Assembly: GCA_023511875.1 (NCBI GenBank) | Contig: JAIMAQ010000005.1 | Coordinates: 1 to 64,000, forward strand | DNA from: Thermoflavifilum sp. | Lineage (GTDB): Bacteria > Bacteroidota > Bacteroidia > Chitinophagales > Chitinophagaceae | Direction: 5' to 3' | DNA: 64,000 nt | In this document: in pieces, positions 28,148-36,732 of the stretch | How the letters are laid out: every line of letters begins with the position of its first letter | Numbering within the stretch: position 1 is the stretch's first letter | Program-made: the position numbers and the translations under genes | Notes under the pieces: model-generated | What the model saw: only the letters and a program-made list of their open reading frames with translations | Database searches by the model: none | What the model was told of the DNA's origin: nothing

Positions 28148-29370
28148 TCTTCAGATATCGTATATGTAGTGAGCAAAGAATGATATCGATTTGCTTTTTC
28201 CCATTTTACCTTTTGCTTACCGGTTATGAGTTTCCATAATCCTATATATACTGCGATATTCATCAATAAGAAGTAGTAGAATGGATATATACCTTTTATT
28301 TTTTTATTGCGCATAGCAAATAAAAATCCCACTCCAGCTAATGTGTAAAATGTTATTTGGCCATATCCTGTTATTTCATAAGCTAGTCCGGCATGTTGCC
28401 ACATCAAGATTAAATTCAATATGAACAATCCGGGCAGCAAGAAAGGTACTACGGCCCATCGCAATACTCGATGAGAAATATATTGGAAAGAAGCTATTTT
28501 GTATTTGAAAATATTTAGCAAAGGCAAGAGTCTACCCATTGCTTGAAATCCTCCAGCACAAATGCGAATTTTACGCTTTTGTTCGTCTCGCAGGGATGCA
28601 GAAGGTGCCTCTATGCTCCAAGCTTCCGGAGCGTAGGCAAAACGAAATCCTTTTTGTACGATTTGCAATGATAACACAAAATCATCTAAAATAGTATCTT
28701 CCGGAAGGGGCTCAAATAAGGCTGTACGTATAGAAAATAATTCTCCGGCAGCCCCTACTACTGTATACAACATTGCATCAAGGCGTTTGAGCCATGATTC
28801 GTATTTCCAGTAAAGACTTTCACCTTGTCCAACGGCGTTTTCTTCTATGGGTTTCACCCGTTTTTCTCCTGCCACGCCCCCCACTTGCGGATCTCTATAA
28901 TATGCAGCTAATCGCATCAGTGTTTCTGGATGAAGCCAAGTGTTGGCATCAGTAAACACCACTATTTCAGTTGTTACGTGTTGCATCGCTCGATTTAAGG
29001 CTGCCGTTTTCCCCTTACGTTCTGGCTGATGTAAAACTTGTATGTCTTTGAATCGACGAGCGATATCTGGCGTTTCATCTGTAGAACCATCTGTTACCAC
29101 CAACACTTGTTTTTTCCATGCTGGATATGACAATGCTAAGCTATTCACAATTTTTTCCTGGATGCAAGAAGCTTCGTTATAAGCAAAAATCACCAATGTT
29201 AAGTCGGGAAGATTTTTCGAATAATTTTCCAGCGAAATGCTTGAAGGGGTATTTTTAAACTTCACTAGCGTATAAACGATCAAACCATATCCTAGATAGG
29301 CATATAGCGTAATGACTATGCCAGTAAAAAATAATAGTTGTATTTCATGCATAGGTAAAGCGATAAACAT
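28144..29370 (-). CDS. Membrane glycosyltransferase family 2
   Basis: 408 residues. An N-terminal membrane helix (about 8-30) leads to a GT-A domain (about 50-290) with LVIFAYNEASCI, TDGSTDETPD, the metal-binding DANTW, the acidic DTILDDFVLS region, and EQKRKIRICAGG in the QxxRW-like position, followed by three or four C-terminal membrane helices. This is the layout of membrane-bound, often processive, GT2 synthases. The alternative ATG six codons later (MHEIQLLFF) is equally good. It is the first gene of a two-gene unit with OafA-like acyltransferase. Confidence 0.88.
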   Translation of the reverse strand: MFIALPMHEIQLLFFTGIVITLYAYLGYGLIVYTLVKFKNTPSSISLENYSKNLPDLTLVIFAYNEASCIQEKIVNSLALSYPAWKKQVLVVTDGSTDETPDIARRFKDIQVLHQPERKGKTAALNRAMQHVTTEIVVFTDANTWLHPETLMRLAAYYRDPQVGGVAGEKRVKPIEENAVGQGESLYWKYESWLKRLDAMLYTVVGAAGELFSIRTALFEPLPEDTILDDFVLSLQIVQKGFRFAYAPEAWSIEAPSASLRDEQKRKIRICAGGFQAMGRLLPLLNIFKYKIASFQYISHRVLRWAVVPFLLPGLFILNLILMWQHAGLAYEITGYGQITFYTLAGVGFLFAMRNKKIKGIYPFYYFLLMNIAVYIGLWKLITGKQKVKWEKANRYHSLLTTYTISEE

Positions 29371-29733
29371 CGAGTCAAAGGAAATGATTAGATAAATACC
29401 AATGGTATGGAATTAGGCTATCGATATAATCTATTTAGTAAAGTGGTATTTCTGGTGATGGAATGAAAAATGGAATGTTACAGGTTTTGGAGCGTCTAAT
29501 ATGTAAATGATAGTCAGAATGATAGGCATTTCCAAGGATTTTCTATGCAAAAGTGTTTCTTTCAGGGGGTCTCCAAGCATGGAAAAGCTGGGTGTAAATA
29601 AAGGCGTTCCCATGCCATTTTATGCATTTACCAAGATTTTTCAGACGTTTACCAATTTCGAAAAAGTAACTAGGAGAAGCATGGTATTTTTACGTCGTTG
29701 TTTTCATATTGTTTACCTGAAAAATAATGCGTT
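29371..29733. other. Divergent intergenic region
   Basis: About 360 bases between the minus-strand GT2 gene and the plus-strand small-peptide gene. It must hold promoters for both directions, but I see no exact TTTG-N19-TAnnTTTG match and no convincing ORF. Confidence 0.45.
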
Positions 29734-29862
29734 ATGAAACATACGGCTACAAAATCTCAAAATCCTCTGAGCAAGTTGTTGAGCAATCCAGTGGTGATTG
29801 CACTGGGTATTATCCTTTTATCGTATTTCTTGTTTTACGTGTTTCAACATTTGTTCAGCTAA
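29734..29862 (+). CDS. 42-residue single-pass membrane peptide
   Basis: A short frame starting ATG at 29734 encodes MKHTATKSQNPLSKLLSNP followed by a strongly hydrophobic helix (VVIALGIILLSYFLFYVF, about residues 20-37) and a QHLFS end. The basic, polar N-terminus and single helix look like a genuine small membrane protein and not random sequence. It ends 38 bases before the receiver-protein start and is co-directional with the glycan cluster. I do not recognise the family; it could be an inner-membrane partner of the receiver or the glycan machinery. Confidence 0.55.
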   Translation: MKHTATKSQNPLSKLLSNPVVIALGIILLSYFLFYVFQHLFS

Positions 29863-29900
29863 TTTACATCACATTGTTTGTTAACCTAAAAATCTTTCTT

Positions 29901-30416
29901 ATGTGGAATGCCTATCATCCTTTTTCTTCGTTTTCTTCCGATGGCGAGCCTGCGGAAAAGAAGATTTTCTCTTCTGGAGCTATCAATGGAAAGCCTGCTA
30001 GTACCAAAACCCAACGCGTGATGAAAAAGATCTTGATTATTGACGATAGTAAGCCCATTCGCTATTTGCTGGATACGATCATTAGTAAATATTACCAGGT
30101 GATCACTGCTTCAGATGGATATGAAGCTATGTATTGGCTCTCTCAAGGAAATAGGCCAGATGTGATTATTTCTGATTTGCAGATGCCCAATATCAACGGA
30201 TGGGATCTGGTGAAAAACCTCACCAGTAGTGCTATTTATGGAAACATTCCCATTATAATTCTTTCAGGTTCTTCTAATGATGAAATTGTCCAAAAATGTG
30301 AAGAATACGGTGTAGCCGATTTTTTAGTTAAGCCTTTTAATCCTTCCCGTCTATTAGAGGCCATCAAAAAAGCACTAGACAAAAAGGCAGGAATGTCGGT
30401 AGATATGCATGGATAA
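29901..30416 (+). CDS. Single-domain response regulator with N-terminal extension
   Basis: 171 residues from the ATG at 29901 (a 40-residue polar leader) or 131 residues from ATG 30021 (MKKILIIDD). The receiver domain carries the acidic pair D48/D49, phospho-acceptor Asp92 in IISDLQMP, the conserved Ser in ILSGSS, and Lys in FLVKPFNP. No output domain follows, so it works like CheY or as a phosphate carrier to a partner. An orphan receiver at the head of a glycan operon suggests control of polysaccharide synthesis, possibly of the next gene product, which has a receiver-like N-terminus. Frames starting further upstream (from 29727) overlap the small peptide gene and are unlikely. Confidence 0.88.
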   Translation: MWNAYHPFSSFSSDGEPAEKKIFSSGAINGKPASTKTQRVMKKILIIDDSKPIRYLLDTIISKYYQVITASDGYEAMYWLSQGNRPDVIISDLQMPNINGWDLVKNLTSSAIYGNIPIIILSGSSNDEIVQKCEEYGVADFLVKPFNPSRLLEAIKKALDKKAGMSVDMHG

Positions 30417-30454
30417 TCATATCTGACCAGATTATCATCTACTGATATGACAAA

Positions 30455-30485
30455 ATTGTGATGAGTGGGTTGTGCAATAAATTTC
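30455..30485 (+). promoter_or_regulatory. Bacteroidota-type promoter of the plus-strand glycan operon
   Basis: ATTG (30455-30458), 19 bases, TAAATTTC (30478-30485): one mismatch in each box compared with TTTG-N19-TAnnTTTG. It lies 26 bases before the sugar transferase ATG at 30511 and could drive the 30511-38653 gene run. Confidence 0.6.
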
Positions 30486-30510
30486 ATCCATTAACCCCTA
30501 AATATTTTTT

Positions 30511-31638
30511 ATGGAAATTCTTTCCACATATTCCCATTCAGTTAATAACTTCTACTTATCTCAGAAGAGGGGAAAGGAAGTTTTATATATTGGTAGCCAA
30601 TCGTTTGCATTAATCGAGAAGCTGGTATCACTAGAATATCAAGTTCATCATGAGAGTAATTTATTTTTGGCCTGGGAAGAACTCATGTGCATAGTAACAG
30701 AGAAGCGTACTATTCCCAATGCTATTTTGTGTGATTTTCATGTATCACTCCAGGAATTATACATTTTTTTGAATAATTTAAATCGATATTCTTGTTTTCA
30801 GAATATTCCCATCTTTTTATTGGTAAATAGAAAAGAGGAGATTGACTACAACAAAATTTTTCGTCCTCCGTTAGACCGAGTAGACGATTTTATTTTCATT
30901 GATTCTAGTGCTTATGTGGTTGATTATAAAATACGATTCTATAGTTTCTTTAACCAAGCTCGTGTTCATAATTCAATCATTTCAGAGCCTTCCAGAAAGT
31001 CGCTGAATGAGATTATAGATGCTTTCTTGAAACGTGCATTTGATTTGGTAATGGCCTCTTTGTTGCTGATTGTATTATCACCCCTATTACTACTTGTTGC
31101 ATTAGCCATCAAGATAGATTCTTGTGGGCCAATATTTTATGTATCCTTGCGTGTGGGTAAAGGGTTTAAGATATTCAAATTTTATAAGTTTAGAACTATG
31201 GTTGCTTCTGCAGATAAGCAACTTCCACATCTGATACATTTAAATCAATATCATAAGAAATCCACACAAGATCCAGAATTTATTAAAATAAAAAATGATC
31301 CACGTATCACCCGTGTAGGTAAATTTCTTAGAAAAACGAGTATAGATGAATTGCCACAGCTATGGAATGTGATTAAAGGAGATATGTCGCTTGTTGGGAA
31401 TCGCCCTTTACCTATTTATGAAGCCACAACACTCACTACCGATATATTTAGTACACGTTTTATGGCTCCAGCAGGGATTACAGGTTTATGGCAAATATCT
31501 AAAAATAAGAAAGCCAATATGAAGGCTAGCGAGCGCATTCAATTGGATATTCAATATGCTTCTCAGCGAAACTTCCTCTCGGATATGAAGATATTGTTTT
31601 CTACTCCAATGGCTATGATTCAAAAAGAGGAAGCATAA
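30511..31638 (+). CDS. Polyprenyl-phosphate sugar-1-phosphate transferase with pseudo-receiver N-terminus
   Basis: 375 residues. The C-terminal part (about 168-375) is a bacterial sugar transferase (WcaJ/PglC family) that moves a sugar phosphate from UDP-sugar to undecaprenyl phosphate: [18 protein letters not shown] membrane helix, FYKFRTM, and [19 protein letters not shown], with GNRPLP. In place of the usual four-helix N-terminus, residues 20-150 resemble a receiver domain. An Asp (D75, AILCDF) sits at the phospho-acceptor position, but the acidic pair of strand 1 (VLYIGSQ) and the conserved Lys (DDFIFIDSS) are missing. This may be a regulatory interaction module. It is the presumed initiating enzyme of the downstream glycan operon. 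Confidence 0.88.
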   Translation: MEILSTYSHSVNNFYLSQKRGKEVLYIGSQSFALIEKLVSLEYQVHHESNLFLAWEELMCIVTEKRTIPNAILCDFHVSLQELYIFLNNLNRYSCFQNIPIFLLVNRKEEIDYNKIFRPPLDRVDDFIFIDSSAYVVDYKIRFYSFFNQARVHNSIISEPSRKSLNEIIDAFLKRAFDLVMASLLLIVLSPLLLLVALAIKIDSCGPIFYVSLRVGKGFKIFKFYKFRTMVASADKQLPHLIHLNQYHKKSTQDPEFIKIKNDPRITRVGKFLRKTSIDELPQLWNVIKGDMSLVGNRPLPIYEATTLTTDIFSTRFMAPAGITGLWQISKNKKANMKASERIQLDIQYASQRNFLSDMKILFSTPMAMIQKEEA

Positions 31639-31671
31639 TACATTCAATTTATATATTGGAATCATTTGTTT

Positions 31672-32910
31672 ATGAACGTTATTATTCATATACTGTTTTA
31701 TATTGTTTTGTTTTATTTGGGATATAGTGTGGTATATATTTTTATTTTAGCGATTGCAGGAAAAATTAATCAATTCAACTCTCAAAAGATAAGCGTTGAG
31801 CAAATTAATAATTCAATCGATTATTATAGAAGAATTGCGATTTTAATTCCTGCTTACAAAGAAGATGCTGTTATTCTTTCTTCTGTGCTTAGTTATGATA
31901 AGCTTCGATATCCAAAAGATAGATTTGATGTGTATGTGATTGCCGATCAATTGAAGCCAGAAACAATAGCGGCACTTAGTACTGTTAATGCGCATATTAT
32001 ATCGGTTTGTTTAGAAAAAAGTAGTAAAGCTAAGGCGATAAATGTAGCTTTTGATACAATTCCCTCAGAATATGACATTGCATTAATTTCCGATGCTGAT
32101 AACATCTTGCACCCAGATTTTCTTACCTATATTAACTATCAATTTTCAAAGGGGTATATGGCTGTGCAAGGACAGCGAGTGGCAAAAAATTTGAATACCC
32201 CATATGCTATTCTCGATGCTGCTAGCGAGATGCTAAATAATCATTTGTTTAGAAGAGGGAATACTGCTTTAGGACTTAGCTCAGCAGTAATTGGATCGGG
32301 TATGGCTTTCGATTTTGCTCTTATTAAGGATGTCTTTAAGCATATTGATGTATTAGGTGGATTTGATAAAGTATTGCAATTGATTCTTACTAAAATGGGA
32401 GTTCATATTGCATATGAGCCTAATGCAATTGTATATGATGAAAAAATATCTAGATCAATTGATTTAAGTGCACAAAGAAAACGATGGTTGTATACCCATT
32501 TTAAAACATTATGTACATATTTTAAAGATGGGCTTAATCAGTTATTCAAAGGGAATATAGATTATTTTAATTTATCAGTTTTACAAGGTTTAATTCTACC
32601 GAGAGTATTTCTAGGGTTATTATTGATCTTCTTTTCTATTTTTAGTTTCTTAATCTGTGAGTTTATTCTTCATTCATACCTTCTGTTTTATGTTTTTTTG
32701 TTTTACTTGTTTATTTATGTTTTCTCAATATGGTTGTCTTTTCCCCGTATATTTATCATAAAGTATTTATTTCCTAGCTTTTTTTATATTCCACGTGTAA
32801 TCTGGTCAATGATTAGTGCTTTGTTTTCACTTCATCAAGCCAGATCAAATTTTATACATACTTCACATTTACATCACCAAGTAAATAATCCTTTATATGA
32901 GTATAGATAA
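31672..32910 (+). CDS. Membrane glycosyltransferase family 2 (processive-type layout)
   Basis: 412 residues from the ATG at 31672. An N-terminal membrane helix precedes a GT-A domain with AILIPAYKEDAVI, SDADN (metal-binding), GSGMAFD (acceptor region), a GGFDKVLQL acidic site and QRKRW. This D, DxD, D, QxxRW order is typical of processive synthases such as hyaluronan, cellulose or NodC-type enzymes. Several C-terminal membrane helices follow. The next gene overlaps by 14 bases. The sugar is unknown. Confidence 0.85.
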   Translation: MNVIIHILFYIVLFYLGYSVVYIFILAIAGKINQFNSQKISVEQINNSIDYYRRIAILIPAYKEDAVILSSVLSYDKLRYPKDRFDVYVIADQLKPETIAALSTVNAHIISVCLEKSSKAKAINVAFDTIPSEYDIALISDADNILHPDFLTYINYQFSKGYMAVQGQRVAKNLNTPYAILDAASEMLNNHLFRRGNTALGLSSAVIGSGMAFDFALIKDVFKHIDVLGGFDKVLQLILTKMGVHIAYEPNAIVYDEKISRSIDLSAQRKRWLYTHFKTLCTYFKDGLNQLFKGNIDYFNLSVLQGLILPRVFLGLLLIFFSIFSFLICEFILHSYLLFYVFLFYLFIYVFSIWLSFPRIFIIKYLFPSFFYIPRVIWSMISALFSLHQARSNFIHTSHLHHQVNNPLYEYR

Positions 32911-33796
32911 ACAACCACTTGTTTCTTTTATTACGTTAAATTACAATAATACTAACTTAACGGTTGATTTCCTTCGTTCATTAAGGAATATCACTTATAA
33001 GAATGTGGAGGTGATTGTGGTAGATAACTGTTCTAATGAAGATCCTGCCCCATATTTGCAGGCTGTTTATCCTGAAGTTAAGATTGTTTATAATCCGGTC
33101 AATCTGGGGTTTACTGGAGGGAATAATGTTGGTATTAAAGTGGCGAGTGGAGAATATCTCTTTTTTATTAATAATGATACTGAAGTAAGTAATAATTTAG
33201 TAGAGCCTTTATTAGATATTTTTGAGAAATACCCAGATGCCGGTGCAGTGAGCCCCAAGTTTCATTATTATTTCTATCCTGGAATTATTGAATATGCGGG
33301 ATATTATGAAGTGAATCCTATTACGGGTAGAAATAAAATGGTGGGTTGTTTAGAAAAAGACCAGGGCCAATATGATCAGGTGTGTGTTACCCATTATGCT
33401 CATGGAGGTGGCATTATTGTACCCAAACGAATTATCGAGGAGATAGGTGGGTGGCCTGAAATATACTTTATTTATTATGAAGAATTTGATCTTTGTTATC
33501 AGATTAAGAAGAAAGGATACAAAATTTATTATCAACCTGCTTGTACCATTTATCATAAGGAATCGATGACCACTGGAAAGGGAAGCCCATTTAAGGTATA
33601 TTATTTGAATAGAAATCGTATCCTTTTTATGAGGCGAAATGTAAGTAAGTTTAAGTTGGCTGTTTTTTTATTATACTTTACCTTTATTACTGTACCCAAG
33701 AATGTGGTTACTTTTTTAGTTAAGAAGGAGGTCAGACAACTCCAAGCTTTTTGTAGAGCCATATTTTGGCATATTAAGCATCCCATTCTTTCTTGA
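32897..33796 (+). CDS. Glycosyltransferase family 2 (rhamnosyltransferase-like)
   Basis: 299 residues, soluble GT-A fold: SFITLNYNNTNLTVDFL, DNCSNED, NLGFTGGNNVG, and metal-binding FINNDTEV, followed by YEEFDLCYQIKKKGYKIYY. The NNDTE and EFDLC elements match dTDP-rhamnose-type GT2s (RfbF/WbbL-like). A short C-terminal hydrophobic stretch (LAVFLLYFTFITVPKNVVTFL) could associate with membrane. It overlaps the previous GT gene and is followed 12 bases later by asnB. Confidence 0.87.
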   Translation: MSIDKQPLVSFITLNYNNTNLTVDFLRSLRNITYKNVEVIVVDNCSNEDPAPYLQAVYPEVKIVYNPVNLGFTGGNNVGIKVASGEYLFFINNDTEVSNNLVEPLLDIFEKYPDAGAVSPKFHYYFYPGIIEYAGYYEVNPITGRNKMVGCLEKDQGQYDQVCVTHYAHGGGIIVPKRIIEEIGGWPEIYFIYYEEFDLCYQIKKKGYKIYYQPACTIYHKESMTTGKGSPFKVYYLNRNRILFMRRNVSKFKLAVFLLYFTFITVPKNVVTFLVKKEVRQLQAFCRAIFWHIKHPILS

Positions 33797-33808
33797 ATAT
33801 TTAACTTT

Positions 33809-35701
33809 ATGTGTGGTATTGCAGGATATTGTGATTTTACTTTTCATTCTTCGATTCATCATTTGAAGGAGATGACAGATGCTTTGATTCATCGTGGGCC
33901 AGATGATCAGGGATATGAAATATTCGATAACACATTTGCAAATATAGGGCTTGGGCATCGGAGGCTATCTATTATTGATCTTACTCCGGGCGGTCATCAG
34001 CCTATGAGTTTTGAACACTTAACGATTGTATATAATGGCGAGGTGTATAATTTCATGTCTATCAGAGATGAATTGGTGCGTAAAGGATACCAATTTAATT
34101 CCCAGAGCGATACCGAAGTATTGCTTAAAGGATTTCATTGCTGGGGAACAAAGGTGGTAGATTATTGCATAGGCATGTTTGCCTTTATAGTATTAGATCA
34201 CAAAGATCAAAAACTTTATGCTATACGAGATCGGGCAGGTGTTAAACCTCTTTATTATTTTTGGAATGGGGAATTATTTCTTTTTGCTTCTGAGTTAAAG
34301 AGTTTTTATACTCATTCTTTGTTTCCGAAGCAAATTGATCCTAATGCTTTAGCGCTATTTCTTCAGTATAGTTATATTCCTGCACCATATACCATATTTA
34401 AGGATACTTTTAAACTATTACCTGGTCACATATTATGCTTGGATTTAGTAAAGAAATCTATAGAAAAGCATAGATATTGGGATGTTTCTGCATGTTATCG
34501 GCAGCCTCTATTTGAGGGCTATGAACAAGAGGTAATAGATCGTACGGAAGCATTAATGCTTTCGGCATATCAATATAGGATGGTTGCTGATGTACCGGTA
34601 GGTATTTTTCTAAGTGGGGGTTATGATAGCACGAGTGTGGCTGCGTTGTTGCAAACTCATTCGTCTAATCGATTAAAGACTTTTACCATTGGCTTTCATG
34701 AAGCAGATTATAATGAAGCCAAAGAAGCTAAAGCTATTGCTGAATACTTAGGCACCGATCATCATGAATGGTATGTAGTTCCAGATGATGCAGTACAAAT
34801 TTTACACAACATCCCTGAGGTTTATGATGAGCCTTTTGCCGACAATTCAGTTGTTCCAACTATATTGGTTAGCCAATTTGCTGCCCGTGAAGTAAAAGTA
34901 GTTCTTTCTGCAGACGGCGGGGATGAAATATTTGCTGGATATCGGAAATTTAATCAAGCACTTCATTATACACAAGATTTTCCTCGATGGTTACAGCGGG
35001 TCTTTTCACATTCTATGCAGCTTCTTGATCCAGAATTTATTCCTTTTTTTAATCGTCAATATAATTTTTCTACTCGTTATGAAAAAATGAAGAGAATATG
35101 GGAAAAATCTCAGCCTGCCGAGGCGATTAAATGGATTAGCCAATACATTACAGAAAATGAGATTGATCAATTATTGTCTGTCCATACTGTAAGGTATAAT
35201 ACTCTATTTGACTTAAATGGATCATCAACCATGAATGATCCACTCAATGCTTTGCTTAATATCGACTATCAAACTTTTCTTGTTGATAATAATCTGGTAA
35301 AGGTAGATAGAGCTACTATGTCGGTAAGTATTGAAGGTCGAGAACCGATGTTAGATCATCGGCTTATTGAATGGCTTTCTAGGCTGCCTGCTCAATGGAA
35401 GATTAATAATGGAGTGAATAAATATTTATTGAAACAGATCGTGCACAAATATGTTCCTAAAGAGCTAATGGATAGGCCAAAGAATCCATTTATAGCTCCG
35501 CTAACTGTCTGGTTTAAAAATGAATTATCCCACTTATTGAGTGTGTATTTAAGTGAGGATCAATTGAGAAATTCTGGATTTTTTAACGTCAATGAAGTAA
35601 TTCGACTTCGAGATGCTTATCTATCTGGTAAAAAGATAAGTTATCAAAAAATCTGGAATATACTTGTTTTTCAATTATGGTATAATAAATGGATGGTTTA
35701 A
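33809..35701 (+). CDS. asnB: Asparagine synthase (glutamine-hydrolysing) in a glycan operon
   Basis: 630 residues. The N-terminal glutaminase domain begins MCGIAGY with Cys2 as nucleophile and includes RGPDDQG and YNGEVYN. The synthetase domain has the ATP pyrophosphatase loop SGGYDS (about 269-274) and SADGGDEIFAGY. The classic reaction converts aspartate to asparagine using glutamine and ATP. In glycan clusters such enzymes are often recruited to amidate a sugar or amino-acid substituent, or to provide amide groups; its tight position between GT2 and epimerase suggests that role here. Which of the two roles applies is not visible in the sequence. Confidence 0.93.
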   Translation: MCGIAGYCDFTFHSSIHHLKEMTDALIHRGPDDQGYEIFDNTFANIGLGHRRLSIIDLTPGGHQPMSFEHLTIVYNGEVYNFMSIRDELVRKGYQFNSQSDTEVLLKGFHCWGTKVVDYCIGMFAFIVLDHKDQKLYAIRDRAGVKPLYYFWNGELFLFASELKSFYTHSLFPKQIDPNALALFLQYSYIPAPYTIFKDTFKLLPGHILCLDLVKKSIEKHRYWDVSACYRQPLFEGYEQEVIDRTEALMLSAYQYRMVADVPVGIFLSGGYDSTSVAALLQTHSSNRLKTFTIGFHEADYNEAKEAKAIAEYLGTDHHEWYVVPDDAVQILHNIPEVYDEPFADNSVVPTILVSQFAAREVKVVLSADGGDEIFAGYRKFNQALHYTQDFPRWLQRVFSHSMQLLDPEFIPFFNRQYNFSTRYEKMKRIWEKSQPAEAIKWISQYITENEIDQLLSVHTVRYNTLFDLNGSSTMNDPLNALLNIDYQTFLVDNNLVKVDRATMSVSIEGREPMLDHRLIEWLSRLPAQWKINNGVNKYLLKQIVHKYVPKELMDRPKNPFIAPLTVWFKNELSHLLSVYLSEDQLRNSGFFNVNEVIRLRDAYLSGKKISYQKIWNILVFQLWYNKWMV

Positions 35702-35723
35702 TATTTTTACTAAATCTTTTGTT

Positions 35724-36719
35724 ATGAATTTTACTTCGTTAATTACGGGTGGTGCCGGTTTTATTGGCTCACATGTGGCTAAACAATGTTTAAAATTAGG
35801 CCACCGAGTGATTGTTCTTGATGATTTAAGTGGCGGTTTTGAAGATCATCTGCCAGAAGGTGTAATATTTGTTAAGGGATCTGTTACTGATGCGCCTCTT
35901 GTGGAGCGCTTATTTGATCAATACCAGTTTGATTATGTATATCATTTGGCAGCATATGCTGCAGAGGGTCTATCTCATTTTATTCGGAGGTTTAATTATA
36001 CGAATAATTTACTGGGCAGTGTGAATTTGATTAATGCTTCTATTAAGCATAAAGTAAAATGTTTTGTATTTACTTCCTCCATTGCAGTATACGGAAAAGG
36101 ACAGTTGCCTATGACTGAGGATATGACACCCATACCAGAGGATCCATATGGTATATCAAAGTATGCGGTGGAATTAGATTTGAGGGCTGCTCATGAGATG
36201 TTTGGATTGAATTATATTATTTTTAGACCTCATAATGTATATGGTGAGAATCAAAATATAGGCGATAAGTATCGAAATGTGATTGGTATCTTTATGAATC
36301 AAATTATGCAGGGTAAACCATTAACGATATTTGGTGACGGAAATCAAACGCGTGCCTTTAGTTACATCGATGATGTGGCTATTCCTATTTCAAGATCTGT
36401 AGAGATACCCGAGGCTTATAATCAGGTTTTTAATATTGGTGCAGACAAGCCGTATACTGTGAATTATTTGGCAGAAGTGGTGAGCAAAGCGTTTGGTGTG
36501 AAACCTCAAATTCAATATCTACGAGCTAGGAATGAAGTTGTTCACGCATATGCTGATCATCAAAAATCTAAAAAAGTTTTTCATTATGCTTCAAACATGA
36601 GTTTAGAAGAAGGTATTTATCGAATGGCAGAATGGGCTAAAAAGGTGGGTCCTAGAAAAAGTCAAGAATTTCATAACATTGAGATTCGAGAAAATCTGCC
36701 CGAAGGCTGGGGCAATTAA
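35724..36719 (+). CDS. NAD-dependent sugar-nucleotide epimerase/dehydratase
   Basis: 331 residues, extended SDR. TGGAGFIGSHV binds NAD; SSIAVYG supplies the active-site Ser; YGISKYAVE the Tyr-x-x-x-Lys pair; FRPHNVYGENQN is the conserved sugar-nucleotide-binding element; GDGNQTRAFSYIDDV is the family C-terminal block. It is closest in pattern to UDP-glucose 4-epimerase/UDP-glucuronate epimerase relatives. The ATG at 35724 is chosen because 20 additional upstream codons (from 35664) overlap asnB and do not resemble the family. The likely role is making a precursor sugar nucleotide for the neighbouring transferases. Confidence 0.9.
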   Translation: MNFTSLITGGAGFIGSHVAKQCLKLGHRVIVLDDLSGGFEDHLPEGVIFVKGSVTDAPLVERLFDQYQFDYVYHLAAYAAEGLSHFIRRFNYTNNLLGSVNLINASIKHKVKCFVFTSSIAVYGKGQLPMTEDMTPIPEDPYGISKYAVELDLRAAHEMFGLNYIIFRPHNVYGENQNIGDKYRNVIGIFMNQIMQGKPLTIFGDGNQTRAFSYIDDVAIPISRSVEIPEAYNQVFNIGADKPYTVNYLAEVVSKAFGVKPQIQYLRARNEVVHAYADHQKSKKVFHYASNMSLEEGIYRMAEWAKKVGPRKSQEFHNIEIRENLPEGWGN

Positions 36720-36732
36720 TTATTAATATTTT

